Positions 48,070-59,139 of a stretch of 64,000 bases of DNA are shown here, piece after piece (the first letter of the stretch is position 1; every line of letters begins with the position of its first letter). The position numbers and the translations under genes are program-made. Source of the stretch: Pelagomonas calceolata (lineage: Eukaryota > Sar > Pelagophyceae > Pelagomonadales > Pelagomonadaceae); contig CAKKNE010000003.1 of NCBI GenBank assembly GCA_918797485.1, forward strand, positions 4,836,001 to 4,900,000. Reading direction: 5' to 3'. Under the pieces are notes generated by a model. It was not told the DNA's origin. It ran no database searches and saw only the letters and a list, made by a program, of their open reading frames with translations.

Positions 48070-48584
48070 GATTCACCCTGCCCGGACAACTGAAATTCCC
48101 TTTGAGCCCAATATAGATATGGAGCGATAGGAAATGATCTTCTTTTCGTAATTGCGGGTTCGGCCCAGCAAGACACGCGCCATCGGAGGAACAAGGGGCC
48201 CTAGGTTGGCATTAGTAGTATACTCAGGCTATGAGTTGTAGCCTGAGCCTTTTTTACATCAAAAAGGACGTTCACGGGAAAACCCGTTCACTTTCCGCGT
48301 ATGTAAAAAGGGCTACAACTCAATTATATCGAGACCAAAATCCATGGTTCTGGGCGGTCGATTTTGGGGTCTAATGATTTCTAGTATATTTCACTGGCAT
48401 AAATAGGGGGTCACGGTTATTTCGAATATATGGCCTGCCACTAGAGCCTGCCTAAGTCTTTGACATCATTTTTGAGCTTAAACTCGGAAGACCTGTGAGC
48501 ATAGCGAATACGGGTCAAATGACTTCCAAATGATCGAAAATGGTTAGGGCGCTCCCGTACCAGCTTGTATGCATACGAGTACCT
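48070..48584. other. Intergenic region
   Basis: Includes an imperfect inverted repeat around 48230-48320 (GAGTTGTAG...CTACAACTC, arms about 70 bp apart). No gene seen. Confidence 0.4.
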
Positions 48585-49172
48585 GCTATGATATGGCCAC
48601 GTATCCTTGTATTTACGTCTATGATGCTCCGGGTATTAGCCCAGCAGCCTTTGGCAGTTATGGAGCTGGAATTTATATTCCTAAGTTGGGATTGGTTCCC
48701 AAGCATGTACGTCCTGTTCGACCTGTCGCAAATCTGTATGATTTGTTGGCGAGCTAAATTGTCTTACCAATTTAGCTCAGGCACTGCCAAAGGGGCTTAT
48801 GGTAATTCCCCTAAAGGTGGGGTTTTCCCCGGAACTTCTTGTTCAACCTTTGAATCCAATCAGTGGATCGTTGTAATCCCGCGGCGCCCGTGATGAGAGG
48901 GGTCAACAGCCCTCTGTTTACAGAAGGAGCTTTAATAAGAGACCCAAGGGCTGTCCCGAACCTATGTAAGGCTGACTCAGGTCTGTCAGCTATGTTTTTG
49001 GTATCTTGGCAGCAATATCGTCACATCTAGTGGCTCGCTGCAAGATACTTTCTTATACTTGCTCGTGTCCATCGTCACATCTAGTGGCTCGCTGCAAGAT
49101 ACTTTCTTATACTTGCTCGTGTCCAACAGCGCTCCGATTGTGAGAGCGCAGGACAAAGGAGCAAGAATTTTG
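48585..49172 (+). repeat. Dispersed repeat, copy 2, with internal tandem duplication
   Basis: Inverted counterpart of 22252-22790. Within it, the 54-bp unit from ATCGTCACATCTAGTGGCTC to CTTGCTCGTGTCC occurs twice in tandem (about 49017-49070 and 49071-49124), which the first copy lacks. Protein-like fragments are shared with copy 1 but are broken up. Unknown family. Confidence 0.65.
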
Positions 49173-49411
49173 GCCCTCCCACCCTCCCTTGGTTGCTTTG
49201 GCGCGGGGGCGCGTGGTCCGGGGTCCCTGGGGTTGGCGCCCGTTGTGGCAACGGCCTCTTTTCCACTTATAAATCTCCCAAAATTTTATCTTAGCTTCAC
49301 TATCCTAGTCTCACTTATCTTGGTTAAATACCCGGACAGAGTAGGCCTAGTGAATGCGCACAGGTACTGGTACCTCAGCAGGCCGAGATCTGCCGCAGCA
49401 CCGCTTTGAGC

Positions 49412-50806
49412 ATGCCGTCGTGGCGGCTCGCCTGCGCCCTCGCGGCGGCGCGGTGCGCCAGCGGCCTCCGGGCGCCCGCGCGGCGCGCGGCGCCCCGCGC
49501 GCCCCGCCGCGCCTCGGCCTCGGAGGGCACGATCCTCGAGGCGCGCGAGGTGGCGAACAAAAAGGCGGAGCGGCGGCGCATCGCGTCCTCGCCCACGTTC
49601 TTCCGGACCCACGGCGACTTCAAGGAGGAGCAGGCGGTGGTGCAGGAGAAGATGCTCGCCGAGATGAAGTCGACGCTCCTCGACTCGATGCGCGCGGGCA
49701 CGTTCGAGACGAGCCGCGGCGAGGGCAACGCGGCGGTGACGTTCCGGCTCGCCCAAGAGTACGGCATGTGCTGGGGCGCCGAGCGCTCCATAGAGCTGGC
49801 GCTCGCGGCCACGGAAAAGTACCCGGACAAGCGCAAGCACATCACGAACGAGCTGCTGCACAACCCGGGCGTAAACAACATGCTCGCGGACGCCGGCGTC
49901 GAGTTCGTCGACAAGACCGCGGACGGCGGCAAGCGCTTCGACGACGTCTCGCCCGGCGACGTCGTCATCCTCCCCGCGTTCGGCGCGACGCTCGCGGAGA
50001 TGCAGCACTTCGACGACATGGGCGTGACGACGGTCGACACGACGTGTCCCTGGGTCACCAAGGTCTGGAACGTCGTGGACAAGCAGGTCGCCAAGGGCAT
50101 GACGACGGTGATCCACGGCAAGTACGCGCACGAGGAGGCCATCGCGACGGCGTCGTACTGCGACAACTACATCATGGTCAAGAACATCGACGAGGCGGAG
50201 TACGTGTGCCGCTACATCCTGAACCCGACGCCGGAGGGGAAGGAGGCGCTCCTCGCTAAATTTGCCAAGGCCATGTCCAAGGGCTTTGACCCGGACGTGC
50301 ACCTCGCCAAGGTCGGCCTCGCGAACCAGACGACCATGTACAAGAAGGAGACGCAGGCCATTGGCAAGCTCTTCGAGCTCACGATGATCCAGAAGTACCC
50401 CGAGGACGCGAGCGACCGCTTCGTCGCGTTCGACACGATCTGCGACGCGACGCAGGTCCGGCAGGACGCGATCCAGGAGATGATCCAGGACCCGAAGGTC
50501 GACGAGCTCGACTTCATCCTCGTCGTCGGCGGCTTCGACTCGTCCAACACCGCGCACCTCGTCGAGATCCCGCACGACGCGGGCAAGACGGTGTTTCACA
50601 TCAACGAGGGCGACTGCATCCGCGAGGACAACTCCGTGAAACACCGCCTCCTCAACGGCGACGTCGTCATCGAGAACGACTGGCTTCCGGCGGACCGGCC
50701 GCTCAAAATCGGCGTGACCTCGGGCGCCTCCACGCCCGACGCGTACGTGCAGGACGCCCTCGAGCGCCTCGTTCTCTTGAAAGCGGCAATATCCCCGGCT
50801 GCGTAA
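49412..50806 (+). CDS. ispH: 4-hydroxy-3-methylbut-2-enyl diphosphate reductase, plastid
   Basis: Last enzyme of the MEP isoprenoid pathway; makes IPP and DMAPP in the plastid. 464 aa, no intron. The first ~35 residues are Ala/Arg-rich and fit a plastid targeting leader, although the usual ASAF motif is not obvious. The three [4Fe-4S] cysteines lie in EYGMCWGAERSIE, VDTTCPWVTKVWN and FDTICDATQVRQDA. Also conserved are HITNELLHNPGVN, VILPAFGA, TVIHGKYAHEEAIATAS and VGGFDSSNTAHLVEI. Length and insertions follow the plant/cyanobacterial type. The C-terminus, KIGVTSGASTPDAYVQD, is intact. Confidence 0.96.
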   Translation: MPSWRLACALAAARCASGLRAPARRAAPRAPRRASASEGTILEAREVANKKAERRRIASSPTFFRTHGDFKEEQAVVQEKMLAEMKSTLLDSMRAGTFETSRGEGNAAVTFRLAQEYGMCWGAERSIELALAATEKYPDKRKHITNELLHNPGVNNMLADAGVEFVDKTADGGKRFDDVSPGDVVILPAFGATLAEMQHFDDMGVTTVDTTCPWVTKVWNVVDKQVAKGMTTVIHGKYAHEEAIATASYCDNYIMVKNIDEAEYVCRYILNPTPEGKEALLAKFAKAMSKGFDPDVHLAKVGLANQTTMYKKETQAIGKLFELTMIQKYPEDASDRFVAFDTICDATQVRQDAIQEMIQDPKVDELDFILVVGGFDSSNTAHLVEIPHDAGKTVFHINEGDCIREDNSVKHRLLNGDVVIENDWLPADRPLKIGVTSGASTPDAYVQDALERLVLLKAAISPAA

Positions 50807-51721
50807 GTTCTCTTTCGCGGCGGTTCTTTACTAGCATTATTTCGAAGCTCTCCGAGTCCGAGTGGACCCCGAGTCCGGCCCCGGGACCTTGGTCCTTGGG
50901 TATCCTGACTGAGCAGGGAGAAGGCTCTTAGAAGCTTGTTCCTAATTTATTTTATTCATATGGTGGGTTACCTCGATTCATTCATTCATTTATTTAATTT
51001 GAAGGCTACTACTAGATTCTAGAAGTAGTAGTGCCCGGGGCCCGAGCTTCTGGAGGCCCGCAGCCCGCCGGGCCCGGGGACTAGGGGGGCAGTGGGGGCT
51101 ACTAGGGTGAGGACCGGCGGCCGTGGCCTGCCGAAATCGCCATCTTAGAACCCTGAGAGACGAGAGTCCGACTCTGAAGAGCACTGGCACACTGGCACGG
51201 GCACTGGCACATAGAGACTGCATAAAAGCGCCTCTCGGGTTATGCGGCGCCTCATGGCATCTCACTGTGGCGCCGCGCGCACGTGTGTCGTCGCGCGAAG
51301 GATGCCAGCTTATGATGACACCCTAGTGGTGAGGCACTAGAATCGTAGGCGGGGTTAGTAGTACCTCAAAAGCTAACTCTAGCTAGTGCCCTCTTAGACA
51401 GCCGAATACTGATTTGTGGATTGGTCGCAGCGAGCGAACGCCATCTATTCGGCCAGTCTCGCGCGCGGCCAGCGTCGCTGCACCCTCCTTTGTGTCGCAC
51501 GCCCAAGCGCCGCTACTAGGCCCCCCCGCGCTCCCGTCGCGGGGACGGTTTTCCTATCGCGCGCGAGACTGGCGCCGGCGCCGGGGCCCGGGCGCGCCGC
51601 GAGGCGCGGTCGGTCCAACGCCTCGCGCGCCGGGGACTCGCGACGCGACAAAGGGGGGGGCGCGGGCGCGCTCTCCCACGCTGCGCCCCCGGGATCAAAC
51701 GCTCGCGGCACACGCAGGCCC
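50807..51721. other. Intergenic region with retroposon-like tail
   Basis: At 50895-51000 the text CATCCTGACTGAGCAGG-like through GGCTCTTAGAAGCTTGTTCC is followed by an ATTT/ATTC-rich tail, a shortened copy of the repeat at 26225-26400. A short CTAGTGGTGAGGCACTAGAAT motif at about 51335 matches 13510. The last 300 bp form the CNOT9 upstream region. Confidence 0.5.
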
Positions 51722-52647
51722 ATGGCGGAGAAGTCGGTCGAGGAGCTGCGCGAACCCGTGTGTCGCTTTCTTTCTCCCCGTCCCGGGCGGCGCACGCGCG
51801 GCCGCCCCGCAGGTACCCGCTGGTGCTGCAGCTGACGGTGCCCGACTCGCCGGAACACCGCGAATCGGCGCTACTCGAGCTGAGCAAAAAGCGCGAGGCA
51901 TTCGCGGACCTCGCGCCGATCCTGTGGCATTCGTTCGGGACGATGGGCACGCTCCTGCAGGAGATCGTGGCGATCTACCCGACGCTGAGCCCGCCGAACC
52001 TGACGGCGCACGCGAGCAACCGCGTCTGCAACGCGCTAGCGCTGCTCCAGTGCGTTGCGTCGCACCCCGAGACGCGCGGTCTGTTCCTCGCCGCGCACGT
52101 GCCCCTCTACCTCTACCCGTTCCTCAACACGGTGAGCAAGAACCGGCCCTTCGAATACCTGCGATTAACGTCGCTGGGCGTGGTCGGCGCGCTCGTGAAG
52201 ATGGACGACTCGGACGTGATAAACTTTCTCCTGCAGACGGAGATCATCCCGCTCTGCCTGCGCATCATGGAGACCGGGTCCGAGCTCAGCAAGACCGTGG
52301 CGACCTTCATCGTCCAGAAGGTGCTGCTCGACGACGTGGGGCTGACGTACGTCTGCGCCACGGCCGAGCGCTTCTACGCCGTCGCCACCGTCCTCGCCAA
52401 CATGGTCCAGGCCCTCGCCGAGCAGCCATCGATCCGACTGCTCAAGCACATCGTCCGGTGCTACCTCCGCCTGAGCGACAACCTCCGCGCGCGCGAGGCG
52501 CTTCGACAGTGCCTCCCCGACGCGCTCCGCGACCATACGTTCGCAGCACACATCAAGGACGACCTCACCGTCCAACGCTGGCTCTCCTCCCTGCTCTACA
52601 ACATCTCGGAACAGGCCATTGCCGACATGCAGGCGCAGCGGGCCTAG
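51722..52647 (+). CDS. CNOT9: CCR4-NOT complex subunit 9 (Rcd1/Caf40)
   Basis: Armadillo-repeat subunit of the mRNA deadenylase complex. 290 aa from exons 51722-51759 and 51813-52647. The 53-nt intron 51760-51812 (GTGTCG...CGCAG, phase 2) joins [13 protein letters not shown] to YPLVLQL. Conserved blocks are [104 protein letters not shown] and [13 protein letters not shown]. The match to animal and plant CNOT9 is almost continuous. Exon 1 is only 38 nt, so gene finders may miss it or start in the intron. Confidence 0.95.
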
Positions 52648-52725
52648 CCGGCCGAGCTGTATTTTTATAATTATACTATTGCATCTGGCCACCTCGCCAG
52701 GAATATCGAATGGCCCGAGGAATCA

Positions 52726-52920
52726 TTGTCCCGTGGCAAGGCGAAAGAGCTAGCCAAGTTTGTTGTTGAAGCGTCGCAGGCCGTGGACTTTGAGTCGTGT
52801 CTTGCTAGAAGAATGTCTACCCTACGGAACTACGAGTTGTGGACCGACGCAGAGAGGACGGATCTTCCGGCTTATCTGAAGCGGAGGTGCCCATTAGGAA
52901 GTTTACGTGAGGGACGTCGG
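52726..52920 (+). pseudogene. Short protein-like remnant
   Basis: An open stretch without ATG reads SRGKAKELAKFVVEASQAVD and then RRMSTLRNYELWTDAERTDL and PAYLKRRCPLGS. The composition is normal for a folded protein and unlike the surrounding repeat DNA, but there is no start and no family. Probably a gene or element fragment. Confidence 0.25.
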
Positions 52921-53835
52921 CTCAAAACGAAACTCCGTTTGGGTTGTCACCCGCTTCGATCTTCGGCCGCCCGAATGTCGATAACGCGCAACGCTACGTG
53001 TCCTAGCATAGAAGCGAGTTTTGATTTTCACCCCCTGAAAATCCGCGACTCGGAGTACGGCGCCGGCAGCCACCACGGGGATTCCCTCCACCGAGCGCCC
53101 GAACGTCGCGCATTGGTCGGGGGGACTCGTAGGGCCCTCTTAAGGGCCGGCTGAGGTCAGGGGGGTGTACGGGGATCGGGACTAGGGCGCAGCGGCGCGC
53201 TGAAAACGGCAAAAACCCGTGGATCTCGATTAAAGGCGATTTGGTTTTGGCCTCGTGCGCAGCCTAAACGCACCCATAGGCAGCCCCAAGCTATTTCTGA
53301 TTTCTCAAGGGGTCGGCCGAGGCGGTGCGCCAAGAAAAAAAGCGCGGCAGCACAACATTTCGCGATGCGCCAAATCGCTCTCCCACCACATGATGTGCGA
53401 TACGCGATGTGGGCACGCCACTGCACAAAAAACGGTGGGGATAGTACGGTGGGTATGGCCCGAGTCCCGCGGACAACTTCAAGCGCTCGAAAAGCTGGAA
53501 ATCATTGCACCGCGGCGGTCGCGTCGAGGTCAACGCGGGACGAATAGAGAGCTTCGAGGGCGCTCCTACGAGAAACCACGGGCCCGGGGACCGGCGCGGG
53601 GTTATAGTCGATGCGGACGACGACGATGCGGACGACGACGACGTCGATTTGGAACTTTGAGTCTCCGCCGTCCGGGCCGCGGCCTGCCCGCGGCCGGCGC
53701 ACCCCAAAACCCCCTACCGTTTGTAGCCCCTGTTTTGCGCGAATATTAGTCATTACCTTAAGTATGTTCGTGGCAAGTTTCCCCGTTCAAGCTACTCAGG
53801 GAGAAAAGCTACGGTATTTTCTCACTTTGGGTGCC
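52921..53835. other. Intergenic region
   Basis: Carries GCATAGAAGCGAGTTTTGA at 53007-53025, shared with about 43578. GACGACGATGCG repeats lie at about 53610-53645. No gene seen. Confidence 0.35.
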
Positions 53836-53843
53836 GGCAAGTG

Positions 53844-54225
53844 CTAGGTTGGCATTTACCTGAGGGGTTATTTACCCCAGGCGCCGGCCGGGGGTAATTA
53901 CCCGGGTAATTACCGGTTAGTACGGGTTATTTACCCCGGGATCTTATAGAGGGGTAGGGGGAGCGGGCCTCGCGGGCCACTGGCGCGGGCCTGGGCCGCG
54001 CCGGGCCACATGACTCGGTACTTGCCTTGGCGCACCTGTACGTATCCAGAAGCTCAACGGGCTGCTTGCGCCCATCCGCTCGCCCGGAGGGGTCTTTCGC
54101 TAATCGCACTAAACGGGTTTAGTCGAAAACCCGTCGGGTAATTTACCGGGTTATTTACCCCAGATCCCCTCCGAGGAGTGATAATGGGTAAATTACCGGT
54201 TATTAACCGGTTAATGCCAACCTAG
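53844..54225 (-). mobile_element. hAT-like MITE, copy 2, with perfect 8-bp target duplication
   Basis: 382 bp, inverted relative to 11101-11492. Ends are CTAGGTTGGCATTTACC and the complement of GGTTAATGCCAACCTAG. The direct repeat GGCAAGTG lies immediately outside both ends (53836-53843 and 54226-54233), a perfect 8-bp target duplication of the kind left by hAT-type transposases. Non-coding. Confidence 0.85.
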
Positions 54226-54384
54226 GGCAAGTGTGCCGGCCCCTTCTCGGAGTTACAAAATAATAATTATATTTATTCAAGTTTATTTATTTTACTAATA
54301 TCATGATTAAGCTTAGGCTAAGCTGAGTCAATTCCAGCCCGCAGAGATGTGGGGTCGGAGTCGGTGGGCGCGATTGGGTGTGAA

Positions 54385-56046
54385 TCAGACTTGTTTGGGG
54401 GTGATCCGCCACGTCGCGTCCGAGTCAGCCTGAGCCTGAGCTAACAATCTACTGTGGCTACGATTAATGGCGGCATCACCACATAGGGGAATGGCGTCAT
54501 CACCCGCAAGTTTTGCAGATAGTGTCCGACAGAAGTAGCGTATTGGTGCGGCAAACACTGTCGTGCGAAGCCTGTCCATGGAATGGCGGTCTTGCTCACT
54601 AATACGTTCGATGGGACCTGCTTGGAAGCGGTGGCTTTCAGGTCTGCGGAGCGTCTTGGCCACATTGATGCGCCGAGAGAAGACACTTCTAGCATATTGG
54701 AATCGCGAGAGGCCGAGGGCCACATGCAGCGCGTCCATGGCGCGGGCCCCGAGGCCATAATCATTCAAGGTCTCAAGCTGGAATACATGGATTTGGTTCG
54801 TCTCTGCAAGCCAAACATCAAGCCAGTCTCCATAAAAACCACGAACAATGGCGTTCTCTCTGGACCGATACTTGCGCTGCAGACAACCCTTTGAGCGCCA
54901 TGCAGCGCCATCGTCGAGTGCATACAGGCTCGTAGAGCATCCTACGCGGTCAAGACCGTGGAGGCCTTGAGCGATCTGCCGGTCGATGCCATCGTCACAG
55001 TAGTGGCGCTTGGCTGACCGCGTTTGACCCGACTGCGGCTCGTGAGCGCAAGTCATTCGCAGGTACGACCGAGCGCGCCGTGCAGGATCGCAGACTACCA
55101 AAATAAAGACAGGCACGAATGGTGTCACAGATAGAATATCTCTGACTGTCACACCCGGGTCATGTGAGTCACAGCCGTAAACGAGACATGCGCTGAAGTC
55201 ACCAACCAATGGTGGTGTCTCGCTGTTAGCCAGGAAGAGCTCAGGTGCATGCCACTCGACGTAGCGGTGGTACCCATGCACCCGTTGTGGTGTTCCCCAG
55301 AATCGGAGCTCCTTTGCCACAATCTTTCCTCGTTCCGGACGACAGGACTCGTGCACCCGAGTGGCCGTGTACTGTGCATGGCGCTGGAGCATCTGTGCGT
55401 ACTGACGCCCAGTCTCGCGCTGCACGGCTATCGGATCGCGTGCAGCGGGGAATTTGGCCATCTCATCGTGCCGTAGCGTTTCGGCTACGCGCATAAACGT
55501 GCCTGTCGCCGCTTGGAATTGCTCGATGACTGCTTGCTTGAGGTCTGCGGATGCGCCGCGTCCCCTGTCGCCGATCACATCCCACCTCCAAAGCAAGTAT
55601 GTGGCAACCTTGTTGTATGCATACCACTTGCCATAAGCTCTATCAAGCTCAGCGAGCGCCACACGAGGTGACGAAGCCGACATTGCTTCGCGAGTCAGAC
55701 CCCAGGCTTCTCGGCGCAGGCCCTCCACCCAAGCCACGTACGCCTCGTGTGACGGTGTCGCTGCCGCTGGCGCGATTCGCCCTGGATGCGTGAATAAGGT
55801 GCTGTTAGCAAGGTAGCGGGTGCGACGCAAATGAAATCGACATGCGGGGGCAACCTCCGGGTGCCGCAGCATGATATCATGGAGCGTGGAGGTCCCGCAC
55901 TTCGTGCAGCCTATGACGAAGAATGAAGGCGGTGCCAGAGTGCGATTTGTCAAAGTAGTCCAAATCGGCCGGCTACCAACCAGCCTGCTTCCCGCACGTA
56001 CCCTCCCCGATAAGCCAAGCAGGTATACGCAAAGTCCTCTCAACAT
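54385..56046 (-). CDS. Golgi sulfotransferase-like protein
   Basis: 553 aa type II membrane-like protein. The N-terminal hydrophobic segment (LCVYLLGLSGRVRAG) is short. The PAPS 5'-phosphosulfate loop is FFVIGCTKCGTSTLHDIMLR, the family's vgv.KcGTtsL. RHPEV follows as in heparan-sulfate-type enzymes. The 3'-phosphate motif is FILVVCDPARRARSYLRM (family: vlRdPv.Ra.S.y). The middle has a long helical insert (AYGKWYAYNKVATYLLWRW, LKQAVIEQFQAATGTFMRV). A basic C-terminal part includes AGPIERISEQDRHSMDRLR, resembling the donor-contacting loop. It likely sulfates a glycan; the acceptor is unknown. Single exon. Confidence 0.75.
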   Translation of the reverse strand: MLRGLCVYLLGLSGRVRAGSRLVGSRPIWTTLTNRTLAPPSFFVIGCTKCGTSTLHDIMLRHPEVAPACRFHLRRTRYLANSTLFTHPGRIAPAAATPSHEAYVAWVEGLRREAWGLTREAMSASSPRVALAELDRAYGKWYAYNKVATYLLWRWDVIGDRGRGASADLKQAVIEQFQAATGTFMRVAETLRHDEMAKFPAARDPIAVQRETGRQYAQMLQRHAQYTATRVHESCRPERGKIVAKELRFWGTPQRVHGYHRYVEWHAPELFLANSETPPLVGDFSACLVYGCDSHDPGVTVRDILSVTPFVPVFILVVCDPARRARSYLRMTCAHEPQSGQTRSAKRHYCDDGIDRQIAQGLHGLDRVGCSTSLYALDDGAAWRSKGCLQRKYRSRENAIVRGFYGDWLDVWLAETNQIHVFQLETLNDYGLGARAMDALHVALGLSRFQYARSVFSRRINVAKTLRRPESHRFQAGPIERISEQDRHSMDRLRTTVFAAPIRYFCRTLSAKLAGDDAIPLCGDAAINRSHSRLLAQAQADSDATWRITPKQV

Positions 56047-56858
56047 AGCATATTATGTATGTCGTCGCGCGGGTTTAATGTAACTGTCATGTGTTTTGTA
56101 CAGGGATGCATGCTCTAACTCGATTTTGCCGAGATGGCGGGATTTGAAATGCGGCCTGGTTTGCGGTCCGTAGGTACCACGGTACGGTACCGTGACAAGC
56201 TGGTACCGCTGTACTTGCTGGTACTAGCAAGAGTTCAGCGATATTAGCTTCGGTATGTGCTGGTGTCAAATGAGCTGGGTGCAGCAAGTGCACAATGCAG
56301 CTGTTGTAGCTAGGTCTCTCGGGTGTCTATGTGACACGGAGATGCCAACTTGAACAGGAAGAACTCTCACTGAAACGTGAGAGTGTGGGAACCCCCATTT
56401 ATGTGGTACCTAAAAGATAATAAAAATCGCCCATATGCAAACGAATTGATCGCGGCAGTTGAAAGCCCTTGCGCTAATGGCGGAGTGCTGACCTTTGTGT
56501 TGGACTGTATCAGAAGCGCATCTCCTGGATCTACGGAAATATTTGGAAGGCGGTTGGCTATATCCCGTATCTTCTTACTTATCCAAGTGGATCAAGCCCG
56601 GCGCTAAGTAGCCGCCGTAAAAACACCGGGGTGAACCTAAAGTAAGTTCACTTTACCGGGCCCCTACCGTACTCTTCTACCGTAGTACTTAGTACTCTCA
56701 CTTCAAGTTTGATCTGGAGTGAATGTTCTATCTGGCCACATCCGAACCGTCGGGTATGTTTATATTCTAGCTAGCTAGCATCCTAATTGAACTCGGCCGC
56801 AAATATTTGAGCCCTCGAACCTGCGCCGCCTCGCAAAAGTCGTCGATTTCTAGTGCAC
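56047..56858. other. Intergenic region with GGTACC tract and two dispersed repeats
   Basis: A GGTACC tract at 56172-56226 abuts an LTR-terminus-like TAGCAAGAG. 56228-56332 is the inverted copy of 31931-32040. 56555-56660 is the inverted copy of 46606-46712. No gene seen. Confidence 0.55.
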
Positions 56859-58318
56859 TCAGACTGCGGCCTTTTTCTTGCGGAAAGCAGCGTGGACCTT
56901 GCGTCGCTTGAAGGCAGGCGGCGGCGCGCCCGGGTCGCGGGCAGGCTGCGGCGCGCGCTCGGCGGCGGCCGCGTCGTCGTCGGCGAGCTTGATGCCGCGG
57001 TATTCGTCGGTGCGGTCGTGGACGCCGAGCTGCGAGGACAGGGCTTCGACGCGCTCGGCGCGCTCGCACATCTGCCGCGCGCGGTCGTCGATCGAGCCTG
57101 CGGCCTCGCGTCGCTGACGGTCGCGTTTGTCGCGGGCCGCATCCGCGTTCTCCCGGCGGCGGGCCCCGGCGGAAGCCTCGGCAGCGTCGTCGACTTGGCG
57201 CACGGCCACGGTCTGCCAGACTCCGAGTCCCGTGGCCTCGTCCCGCGCAATCGGAGCGGCCGGCCGAACCGACTCGGGGGGCGGCGCGTCGGCGCCATCG
57301 TCACAGTCGACCGTGCGGGGCACGTACGCGCCATCGACGGCGGCGACACGCAGATCGGCGGCTGCGAGGTCACGCAGCGTCGCGTCGCGCGCGACCGCCG
57401 CCAGGTGCGCGGCCGTCCGGCTCAGCGGCGGCGCCGCCGCAGTTTCGGCGGTCGCTGCGTGCCACGGGACCCGGCGCTCGGGCGCGGCGTCTAGCGGCGG
57501 TCCGGGCGCGGGTGGCGGCCCGGCCGGCGCCGCGTCGCGCGGGAGGAGCCGAACGTCGTACGTGCGCACCTCGCCGCCCTCGGCGCCCTTGGCGTGGCGC
57601 TTGACTTTGAGGATGGTCGCGGGGACCCACGCATCCGCGGACTCCAGCCAAACCTCACAGACCCCTCGCGTCCGGAGCTTGTCTGGGTGTCGTTCGCCCG
57701 CGAAGTAGAGTACGCCTGCGAGAACGCGCGTCCGACCACTCTATTACAACGAGGCTGCAGCGGACACGACAGAGCGACTCTGCGAGGCGCGAGCGAGACG
57801 GATTCGATGCCCCGAAAATGCGCCGGGAGCGCGCCGCGCACGGTGTACTCGCCCGCGTCGTCGTCGCCCGCGGGACGGTGGCCCTCCATCGCCTCGGCGT
57901 CGTCCGCCGATCGCGGCATCTGCCACGTCGGGCCCGTCCACTCGCGCGGCGGCGGCGCTCGGTGCCCGCCCGCCTCGCCCATGCCCGGCCACGTCGTCGG
58001 CCGTCCGCCTCTGCCCGCCGGCGCGGAGACGTTTAGCCCACCGGCGTTTAGCGCGCCGGCGAACGCGCCGCGCTCGCCGCGCGCCGACGCGCCCATCGAG
58101 GCCGCCGCCGCCGCTTCGATATCGGCGAGCTGCTTCTGGAGGTTCCGCGCGTCCGCCGGCACGCGCGGGCCCTGTCGCTTCTTCTTGAGGATCTGGGCCA
58201 CGCGGTCCTTGTGCCGCGCGCCCTCCTCGTGGCGCCGGACGGACTCCTTGGAGCCGCTCGTCCAGACCTTGCAGTAATTGCAGTAATGGCGCGCCTGGCT
58301 CACCCAGAAGTCGCACAT
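56859..58318 (-). CDS. WBP4: WW-domain-binding protein 4 / FBP21-like splicing factor
   Basis: Spliceosomal protein of 469 aa from exons 58318-57766 and 57715-56859. The matrin/U1-C-type zinc finger at the N-terminus, MCDFWVSQARHYCNYCKVW then VRRHEEGARHKDRVAQIL, is the hallmark of WBP4. The 50-nt intron 57765-57716 (GTCCGC...CGCAG, phase 1) joins RVALSC to VLYFAGERHPDKL. The second part has a Tudor-like segment (VCEVWLESADAWVPATILKV and RTYDVRLLP). The C-terminus is charged with ETAAAP-, KLADDD- and KRRKVHAAFRKKK-type runs. No WW domain is visible, so the WW-dependent contacts of the animal protein may be absent. GLGVWQTV is retained near the end, as in homologues. Confidence 0.8.
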
Positions 58319-59139
58319 TTGGGCGGAGTGTCCACGGAGCGCTGTGATTTGTAGGCCGTCGTCACCTCTCGCGGCGCCGGAGTGGTCCCGGCTGCGGCTC
58401 TACTGCCGTCGAGCTTCTGCGCGCGGCCGATCGCGGACGCAATCTGGGACAGACGCAGTATCAACCTATAATATATTAGGGTCAATTTTTTGATAGATAA
58501 GGGCCGTATATTATGAATAGCTAGCCTGAGCATCCACTTGCTTGCTAGGGATGCCTAGTGTCTTACAGGCCGCTAGCTAGCATCCGCCGCGTCTCTTAGT
58601 TTTACTACTCAGTACACTGGCTCCTGTAAATAAATAATTAGAAATCGAGGACCGTGGACACGCAACTTGAATGGTCCATCACAGCGCTTGGCGCTTTTCG
58701 CCCCGGGCCCGCGCCCCCAGCCTGAGGCTTCCCAGTATCCGAGTCCGAGTCTAGTAACTTAGAAGGCTCCTAGGAACTTGTTCCTTATTTTCAAAGTTGT
58801 GCATTTTATTTTATTTTATTTGCTTTGCTTAGAGCTAGGCCGCCTAGCCGCGGCCCGCCGCGGGGTCTGTGTGATTATTTTATTTTATTTTATTTTATTG
58901 CCTCGCTTACCAGGCTGCCTAGCAGCGGAGCTGATGCGGGGTCTGCGTGACCGCACGCCCGCCCCGCCCCCGGGCCCGGCCCTCATACGTCGTCGCTTTT
59001 TAAATTTATTACCACAAGTTTATAAACTTCTCTAGAGAACTTGAATAATTAATCAAATTAGAAATCGACGACCGTGACAGAGAGGACGCAAGGTCCACAG
59101 CACGCCGCTTAGTAGTGGGCTTGAAATATTTATATGTTA
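58319..59139. repeat. Intergenic region with AT-rich tandem and retroposon-like pieces
   Basis: 58755-58830 is a shortened copy of the 26.3-kb retroposon-like repeat with an ATTTT tail. An imperfect tandem of about 80 bp follows (58820-58970), each unit with an ATTTTATTTT run, a GCCGCCTAGC or GCTGCCTAGC block and GCGGGGTCTG. No gene seen. Confidence 0.5.
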
